A DNA stretch of 11,406 bases from NCBI GenBank assembly GCA_029881175.1, contig JAOUNC010000049.1:1-11406 (forward strand), in the 5' to 3' direction. Each line of letters opens with the position of its first letter. Position 1 is the stretch's first letter. Made by a program: the position numbers and the translations under genes. Under the pieces are notes generated by a model. That model saw only the letters and a program-made list of their open reading frames with translations. It made no database searches and was not told the origin of the DNA. Below are positions 7,502-11,406 of this stretch, in pieces. The DNA comes from Nitrospirota bacterium. GTDB lineage: Bacteria > Nitrospirota > Nitrospiria > Nitrospirales > UBA8639.

Positions 7502-7537
7502 ATGAGAACAGCCGGGGAACACAGATGGTACAATTAA
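7502..7537 (+). CDS. Possible 11-codon leader ORF overlapping the zinc-ribbon start
   Basis: An ATG at 7502 is preceded by a strong purine-rich GAGGAAGGGG (from 7488) at good spacing. It opens the short frame MRTAGEHRWYN, ending in TAA at 7535-7537, out of frame with and overlapping the ATG at 7525 of the next gene. This could be a translated leader that couples ribosomes to the downstream start, or only a shared ribosome landing site. It is short enough to arise by chance. Confidence 0.22.
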   Translation: MRTAGEHRWYN

Positions 7538-7887
7538 ATGTCAAAGAGGTTGAAGCGCGATTAGGGGAAGTAAAATGTGCAATTTGCAAGGACAATCGCT
7601 TTGGAATTGACTCCAGGACTGTGGCAAAGGGAGATGGGGAATGGAAAGCGATTTGTCTGGGGTGTTTTTATATTTTCCCCGTCCATACGGATATGGAATT
7701 TTACCTACAAACACAGCCGGATATTCCCTATCACCTGAAGGAGATTGCCTGTCAATCCTGTCGACATCGCGGGGTCACATTAGATTTTAGGGCTGTGCTC
7801 TCTGTCCGTGAATCCGTCTATTTTGTGACCTGTCCAAGTTGTCACCATAAGTTTCCTGAGCAGTCATTTTTGGAATCGTTTGAGTAA
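7525..7887 (+). CDS. Tandem zinc-ribbon (four CxxC) protein of unknown function
   Basis: A 120-residue probably cytosolic protein that I do not recognise by name. Four CxxC pairs are visible: C18/C21, C44/C47, C76/C79 and C103/C106. They form two modules of like layout: C-x2-C, about 22-23 residues with a conserved D-x-R-x-V strand, then C-x2-C followed by a short run ending in F-P. This indicates an internal duplication of a rubredoxin/zinc-ribbon knuckle, presumably binding two metal ions. The start at 7525 is chosen because GGGGA sits 7 nt upstream, the promoter at 7454-7482 precedes it, and an alternative GTG at 7444 adds only low-complexity residues. It is followed 24 bp later by the acidic 70-residue gene, probably in one transcript. 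Nucleic-acid binding, protein scaffolding or metal storage are all possible. Confidence 0.78.
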   Translation: MVQLNVKEVEARLGEVKCAICKDNRFGIDSRTVAKGDGEWKAICLGCFYIFPVHTDMEFYLQTQPDIPYHLKEIACQSCRHRGVTLDFRAVLSVRESVYFVTCPSCHHKFPEQSFLESFE

Positions 7888-7911
7888 ATCTAGTCAGAGG
7901 AGTGAGTTATC

Positions 7912-8124
7912 ATGGATCAGGAAAAACAGTCTGTAGGACCGGAAGATGCTGATGCTGAAGCTGGAGACAAAGATGCCAAGGCTCCATCTCCAAAAATTAA
8001 AAAAGAAATATCCGTAGTTTCTCTCCCTCATGACAATGATGTGATGGCTCAAGAAATGGCCGAGTTGTTTGATGAAGATCGAGTCACGCATAAACATGGA
8101 CGCTCGGAGCCAGAAAAAGATTAG
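7912..8124 (+). CDS. Small acidic hypothetical protein
   Basis: A 70-residue hydrophilic protein with no membrane segment and no domain that I recognise. The first 25 residues are rich in Asp, Glu and Ala and look disordered. A short lysine patch (KIKKE, about 28-32) leads to a more ordered central part (ISVVSLPHDNDVMAQEMAEL) that could form a strand and helix, followed by a charged tail. A good Shine-Dalgarno (AGAGGAG, 9 nt before the ATG) and the 24 bp distance from the zinc-ribbon gene support a real gene in the same operon. The overlapping reverse-strand frames have no such support. Function unknown; a small adaptor or partner of the zinc-ribbon protein is only a guess. Confidence 0.6.
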   Translation: MDQEKQSVGPEDADAEAGDKDAKAPSPKIKKEISVVSLPHDNDVMAQEMAELFDEDRVTHKHGRSEPEKD

Positions 8125-8280
8125 TTACCCTATGCAGCGATTTTTCGACTGTATCGTAATGTTGTGATGAGCGAGGATTTCTTGTCCCCATTTCATCTCT
8201 CACCTCTCGATCGTCAGCCTTTTCTTTCGTGTATTCACTACTTTTCAAGTTGTACTGTTCGTGCTTCATGGTTTCACTAG

Positions 8281-8308
8281 TTCATTCGTGGGATGGAAGC
8301 CGAATGAA
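8281..8308. promoter_or_regulatory. Perfect 8+8 bp dyad, candidate operator
   Basis: TTCATTCG and CGAATGAA are exact inverted copies with a 12 bp centre, so half-site centres are 20 bp apart, about two helical turns. The right half sits 10 bp before the CATAAT box at 8318-8323, overlapping where a -35 element would be. This is the geometry expected of a repressor or activator site for a dimeric regulator. A hairpin in RNA is possible too, but the stem is A+T-rich, the loop long, and only AATTTT follows, so a terminator is less likely. Confidence 0.35.
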
Positions 8309-8354
8309 TGAATTTTGCATAATGGAAAAGTTATGAGCGTAAGGAGGGCTGGTC

Positions 8355-8432
8355 TTGTTCCTTTTTCTTGAGGGTGATAGGATGCCTCTTCTTCAGTGTT
8401 CTTCCCTAGGTCGTGAACTCTTGACGGAGTGA
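8355..8432 (+). CDS. Possible 25-codon small ORF before the coiled-coil gene
   Basis: A perfect AAGGAGG (8341-8347) stands 7 nt before a TTG at 8355. That opens a frame beginning MFLFLEGDRMPLLQ and ending in TGA at 8430-8432, 6 nt before the coiled-coil gene's ATG at 8439. An in-frame ATG at 8382 has its own GAGG. The peptide resembles nothing I know. The strong ribosome site and tight spacing make a coupled leader peptide plausible, but TTG starts are uncommon and no conservation can be checked here. Confidence 0.25.
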   Translation: MFLFLEGDRMPLLQCSSLGRELLTE

Positions 8433-8438
8433 AGCCGT

Positions 8439-9065
8439 ATGAATCCAGTTGAGTCCGAAAAACGGTCCAAACAAATTGCCTATGACGTTTCTGGCCCTTC
8501 GGCGTCGGAAGCCCGCGACTCGTCCTCTGCGGCAGGACTCTCGCCCTCTGAAGAAGGTAGTTTGGAAAAAGTCCGCGATATTCTTTTTGGTGCCCAAAGT
8601 CGAGAGTTTGATCAGCGGGTTCATGCCCTTGAAAATCGGTTATTGCAAGAAAGTATCAACCTCAGGGAGGAGTTGACGCGTTCATTGGAATCCCTCAAGG
8701 TGCATTTCACCCATGAAGTTTCGCAACTGAAAGACCTCATTCAACAAGAGGAAAAAGGCCGTACCTCTTCTTTGGCAGATGTTGGGCAAGTCATTCAAAC
8801 TTTAGGCGTGAACATTGAGGCCCAGCTTTCGCAATTACGCCAACAGGCTACTCAACAATCGGATTTGCTGGAGCAACAAATCATCCGACAAAAAGCCGAT
8901 TTAACCGAGGACCACACTCAACAAATGGCTGAATTGCAAGAGAAATTTCATGAGGGTCTTCAACTTTTGAAAAAAGAGAAAACCGACCGGGCGGCTTTAG
9001 CCGAAATGCTGATGGATTTGGCATTACGGTTAAAAGTTGGGCCAAGGGATGATTCGGCATCCTAA
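8439..9065 (+). CDS. Coiled-coil protein of the OmpA/small-GTPase cluster
   Basis: A 208-residue, mostly helical, soluble protein. Residues 1-40 are Ser/Ala/Glu-rich and look disordered. Next comes the compact motif EKVRDILFGAQSREFDQRV (43-61), which I remember as recurring in proteins next to OmpA-like genes in cyanobacteria. A long heptad-rich coiled coil with many Gln, Glu and Leu runs from about 57 to 180, and a terminal amphipathic helix (LAEMLMDLALRLK, 187-199) closes the protein. No signal peptide or membrane segment is present. GGAG lies 10 nt before the ATG. The OmpA-like gene begins 77 bp later on the same strand, with the GTPase gene 9 bp after that. A scaffold or adaptor role within the cluster is inferred from shape and context only. 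Confidence 0.8.
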   Translation: MNPVESEKRSKQIAYDVSGPSASEARDSSSAAGLSPSEEGSLEKVRDILFGAQSREFDQRVHALENRLLQESINLREELTRSLESLKVHFTHEVSQLKDLIQQEEKGRTSSLADVGQVIQTLGVNIEAQLSQLRQQATQQSDLLEQQIIRQKADLTEDHTQQMAELQEKFHEGLQLLKKEKTDRAALAEMLMDLALRLKVGPRDDSAS

Positions 9066-9142
9066 TCGCGGCCATTGGAAGTGCTTCAATCCATATACTC
9101 ATTCCGGACACCGAGCACGACATGAGTCTATAAAGGAACGAA

Positions 9143-10924
9143 ATGGCACCTCCGTCTCGTCCCTCCCTACTTCAGTCTTCCCCAGAAGTTTCTCCAGAAG
9201 ATTCCAAAGGGTTCTCCTATCTTCGTCGCTTATTGCTTGCGCCAGAGCAAACTGAACTAGAGCGACTCAAGGGCCGATTAGAGCATTTTGCGCTTCAGCC
9301 CCAGGATGTCAGCCGTGTGTTGCCGGATGCGATTCGCCTCCGTGCCCAACAAGACACACGATTGTTGGCGGCCATGATTCCCGTCACTCAGGAGGCGCTC
9401 TCTCTCTCCATCAAGCAGTCCCCTCAGCTTATCAGTGATTCCATTGCTCCCATCTTAGGTCCGGCAATTCGAAAAGCCATTGCCCGAGCAATGAGGGACA
9501 TGGTCCATTCACTGAACCAAACGTTGGAATACAGTATGTCCTGGAAAGGTCTCCAGTGGCGTTGGGAAGCATTTAGGACCGGAAGGTCCTTTGCCGAAGT
9601 GGTGTTGCTGCATACCCTACGGTTTCGGGTGGAACAGGTGTTTCTGATCCACAAAAAAACGGGACTTCTGTTAAATCACGTGGTGGCCGAAGGAATTAGC
9701 GGACAGGGAGAAGACGTGATTTCTGGGATGTTAACGGCCATCCAGGATTTTGTTCGCGATTCTTTCGGGCAAAAACAAGACGATGCATTGGAGTCCCTTC
9801 GAATTGGCGATTTAACTGTCTGGATTGAGCAGGGTTCGGGAGCTATTTTGGCTGGAGTCATTCGTGGGGCGCCGCCTATGGAATTACGAGAGGTCTTTCA
9901 GGAAACTCTCGAGACGATTCATGCCCAATTCTCCGAGCTGTTGCAGGCGTTCAAAGGTGATGTATCCGCGTTTCAGGAGACCCGCCTTCCGTTAGAAGAT
10001 TGTTTACAAGCTCAATTTGAGAAAAAATCTCAAGGCTTTCCGTTGGTTTTCTGGATCCTGTTAGGCTTGTTGCTACTTGGTTTGGGAGTTTGGGTTTTTC
10101 AGGCCCATTCGGATCAACAACGATGGGCGAAATTGTTGGAGCGTGTGGGGCAGGAACCAGGATTGGTCGTCACATCAGTTCAAGAGCAAGGATCGAAATC
10201 AATTTTTTATGGATTACGGGATCCTTTGGCGATCAATCCTGAGCAGATTCTTTCGGAGTTTGGTTATTCCGGCCAACAAGTGGCCTTTCGTTTGAAACCA
10301 TTTATGGACCTCACGTCGGAAATTGTGCACAAGCGAGCTATGAGTCAATTACGTCCACCAGGTTCTGTTGTTGTCAGTTGGGAAGATACGACATTGGTTC
10401 TAGCGGGGGAGGCTTCTCATTCTTGGATTCAACAGACTCAACTCTTGGGACCCCTTGTCCCAGGAGTGACTCACATTCAGACGGGGCAATTGGTTGATAC
10501 AGATATGAAACAGTTTGAGACATTGAAAACTCAATTAGAAGGGAAAACTCTTGGCTTTGGGGTTGGGGAATTCAACCTAAGCCAGGGCCAACAATCTTCT
10601 ATCCAAGGAATTGCTGAAACCATTCGAGACATGGATCGATTGGCATTGGTCTTACATTTGAAACCTCGAATTCACATTCAGGGGTTTACGAGTCCGGATG
10701 GTGGTAAAGAAGTTAATCTTTTCTTGAGTTTGCAGCGAGCGAAGACCGTAGCGAAGACAGTGATGAATGAATTGTCTAAAGATTCTGTTCGAGCGATCAG
10801 TCTTCATGCGGAAGGCATAGGGCCAGCTTTTGTCGACGAGGTCATGCCTTCTACGGGAATCGGAGCTTCGCGAGGACGTCAGGTTGGTTTCCGAGTGGTT
10901 GTGGCACCAGATGAAGGTACCTGA
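9143..10924 (+). CDS. Membrane protein: cytosolic roadblock/longin-like region, TM, BON-like and OmpA-like domains
   Basis: A 593-residue single-pass inner-membrane protein. Residues 1-300 lack a signal peptide and should be cytosolic: a helical region (about 30-130), the block SLNQTLEYSMSWKGLQWRWEA (123-143), and a region (about 160-265) of the pattern VEQVFLIHKKTGLL, a helix GMLTAIQDFVRDSFG, LTVWIEQG, AILAGVIRG, then a helix. That strand-helix-strand order resembles roadblock/LC7 or longin modules that partner Ras-like GTPases; this is fold-level inference. The membrane segment is 299-320. The periplasmic part has a BON-like region (about 375-445, with FRLKPFMDLTSEIVHKRA and LAGEAS) and an OmpA/MotB C-terminal domain (about 466-588, with IHIQGFTSPDGG, N525, LSLQRAKTV and R579). 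AAAGGAACG lies before the ATG. Layout recalls mycobacterial ArfA (TM-BON-OmpA) plus a cytosolic sensor. A GTPase gene follows 9 bp downstream. Confidence 0.85.
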   Translation: MAPPSRPSLLQSSPEVSPEDSKGFSYLRRLLLAPEQTELERLKGRLEHFALQPQDVSRVLPDAIRLRAQQDTRLLAAMIPVTQEALSLSIKQSPQLISDSIAPILGPAIRKAIARAMRDMVHSLNQTLEYSMSWKGLQWRWEAFRTGRSFAEVVLLHTLRFRVEQVFLIHKKTGLLLNHVVAEGISGQGEDVISGMLTAIQDFVRDSFGQKQDDALESLRIGDLTVWIEQGSGAILAGVIRGAPPMELREVFQETLETIHAQFSELLQAFKGDVSAFQETRLPLEDCLQAQFEKKSQGFPLVFWILLGLLLLGLGVWVFQAHSDQQRWAKLLERVGQEPGLVVTSVQEQGSKSIFYGLRDPLAINPEQILSEFGYSGQQVAFRLKPFMDLTSEIVHKRAMSQLRPPGSVVVSWEDTTLVLAGEASHSWIQQTQLLGPLVPGVTHIQTGQLVDTDMKQFETLKTQLEGKTLGFGVGEFNLSQGQQSSIQGIAETIRDMDRLALVLHLKPRIHIQGFTSPDGGKEVNLFLSLQRAKTVAKTVMNELSKDSVRAISLHAEGIGPAFVDEVMPSTGIGASRGRQVGFRVVVAPDEGT

Positions 10925-10933
10925 GAGTCCTTA

Positions 10934-11406
10934 ATGAAAATGAAAGAGAGCGGGGTCATACAAAAAAAAGTCTGTATGTTGGGGGGATTTGCCGTTGGAA
11001 AAACGAGTCTAGTCAAGCGGTTTGTTTCTGGGATATTTTCTGAAAAATACCATACCACCATTGGCGTGAAAATTGATCAAAAATCTCAATGTGTGAATGG
11101 TACCAATATGCTCTTAGTGTTATGGGATGTGTATGGAGATGATGACTTTCAAAAAGTTCGGGCGTCATATTTGCAAGGATCAGCAGGGTATTTGTTAGTC
11201 GTTGATGGAACGAGAAAGGAAACGGTGGACGTGGCCCGTCACCTCCACGCATTGGCCGTGCAAATAATGGGGCCGGTTCCCTATGCCCTCGTGATCAATA
11301 AGCACGATCTTCTCGAATCCTGGCAAGTGGTTCCTGAAATGTATGAAGACCTGGCTTCCAATGCATGCCTGGTCCTGCAATCCAGTGCCAAGACCGGCGA
11401 AGGAGT
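10934..11406 (+). CDS. Rab/Ras-like small GTPase (3' end beyond window)
   Basis: The first 157 residues of a small GTP-binding protein, cut by the window edge. The order of motifs is that of the Ras superfamily. G1 is GGFAVGKTS (17-25). G2 is T42 in YHTTIGV. G3 is WDVYG (64-68), followed by DDDF. G4 is N122-K-H-D125, and G5 is SSAK (150-153). Length so far and the Rab-like KTSLVKRFVSGIFSEKYHTTIGV stretch put it with prokaryotic Rab-like/Rup GTPases rather than the Era/Obg type. The position of Ras Gln61, needed for hydrolysis, is Asp69, so intrinsic hydrolysis may be slow or need a partner. No membrane segment is present. It starts 9 bp after the OmpA-like gene with only a weak GAGAG ribosome site, suggesting translational coupling; M3 at 10940 is an alternative start. 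Confidence 0.92.
   Translation, partial: MKMKESGVIQKKVCMLGGFAVGKTSLVKRFVSGIFSEKYHTTIGVKIDQKSQCVNGTNMLLVLWDVYGDDDFQKVRASYLQGSAGYLLVVDGTRKETVDVARHLHALAVQIMGPVPYALVINKHDLLESWQVVPEMYEDLASNACLVLQSSAKTGEG

Larger units (their letters stand above)
8125..8438. other. 314-base stretch without a recognised gene
   Basis: It separates the zinc-ribbon/acidic pair from the coiled-coil/OmpA/GTPase cluster. It holds a perfect 8 bp dyad (8281-8308), a -10-like CATAAT (8318-8323) preceded by TG, and a full AAGGAGG (8341-8347) in front of a possible 25-codon ORF. I see no T-tailed hairpin after the acidic gene, so read-through into the next cluster cannot be excluded. The first 150 bases show nothing notable. 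Confidence 0.5.

Noticed and set aside
7444..7524. Longer GTG-started version of the zinc-ribbon protein
   Set aside because: The GTG lies upstream of the best promoter (7454-7482), has no ribosome site, and adds residues with no domain character.
7894..8269. Two minus-strand frames opposite the small acidic gene and its downstream gap
   Set aside because: Odd Phe/Ile-rich or low-complexity translations, no Shine-Dalgarno; the plus-strand acidic gene has a good one.
9074..9099. TATACT box between the coiled-coil and OmpA-like genes as an internal promoter
   Set aside because: No -35 hexamer at 16-18 bp; the only TTGG sequence is at 13-14 bp.
1..11406. Mobile elements, CRISPR arrays, tRNA or rRNA genes
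   Set aside because: No transposase or integrase motifs, no regularly spaced repeats, no terminal inverted repeats and no tRNA-like cloverleaf seen on either strand.

Overview
The window is ordinary bacterial chromosome of about 50% G+C, with no mobile element, CRISPR array, tRNA or rRNA that I can see. Gene content and protein style (a stand-alone FtsY NG domain, a PhoH-like/YbeY pair, an M1-like peptidase, and a cyanobacterial-type OmpA/small-GTPase cluster) suggest a Gram-negative bacterium. A member of the Nitrospirota, such as a lower-G+C Nitrospira, is my best guess. The lineage is an inference from memory and not proved by the window.

Left part (1-7345) is read leftwards on the minus strand. 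In transcription order it holds a dual-specificity-phosphatase-like protein, the DNA repair glycosylase mutM, then a tight run of five genes: phoH-like ATPase, ybeY (RNase / 16S rRNA maturation), ftsY (SRP receptor), a secreted or membrane-anchored M1-family metallopeptidase, and a secreted TolB-like beta-propeller. A good sigma-70 promoter (TTGAGG, 17 bp, TAGAAT, extended -10) sits just after mutM and reads into phoH. Spacing within the run is 6, 36, 1 and 9 bp, so ribosome quality control, membrane targeting and two exported proteins probably share one transcript.

The strand switches at 7346-7524, where a promoter (TTGCGG, 17 bp, TATACT) reads right into a 120-residue protein built from two tandem zinc-ribbon modules, followed by a 70-residue acidic protein. 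A 314-base stretch without a recognised gene follows (8125-8438). It carries an 8+8 bp perfect dyad, a possible -10 box and a possible small ORF with a perfect Shine-Dalgarno.

Right part (8439-11406) is the most interesting. It encodes a 208-residue coiled-coil protein, then a 593-residue inner-membrane protein, then a Rab/Ras-like small GTPase cut by the window end. The membrane protein has a cytosolic region resembling roadblock/longin sensors, one membrane segment, a BON-like domain and an OmpA-like peptidoglycan-binding domain. I infer a trans-envelope module in which a cytosolic G-protein switch talks to the cell wall through the OmpA protein. Similar proteins exist in cyanobacteria as far as I remember, but I know of no assigned function.
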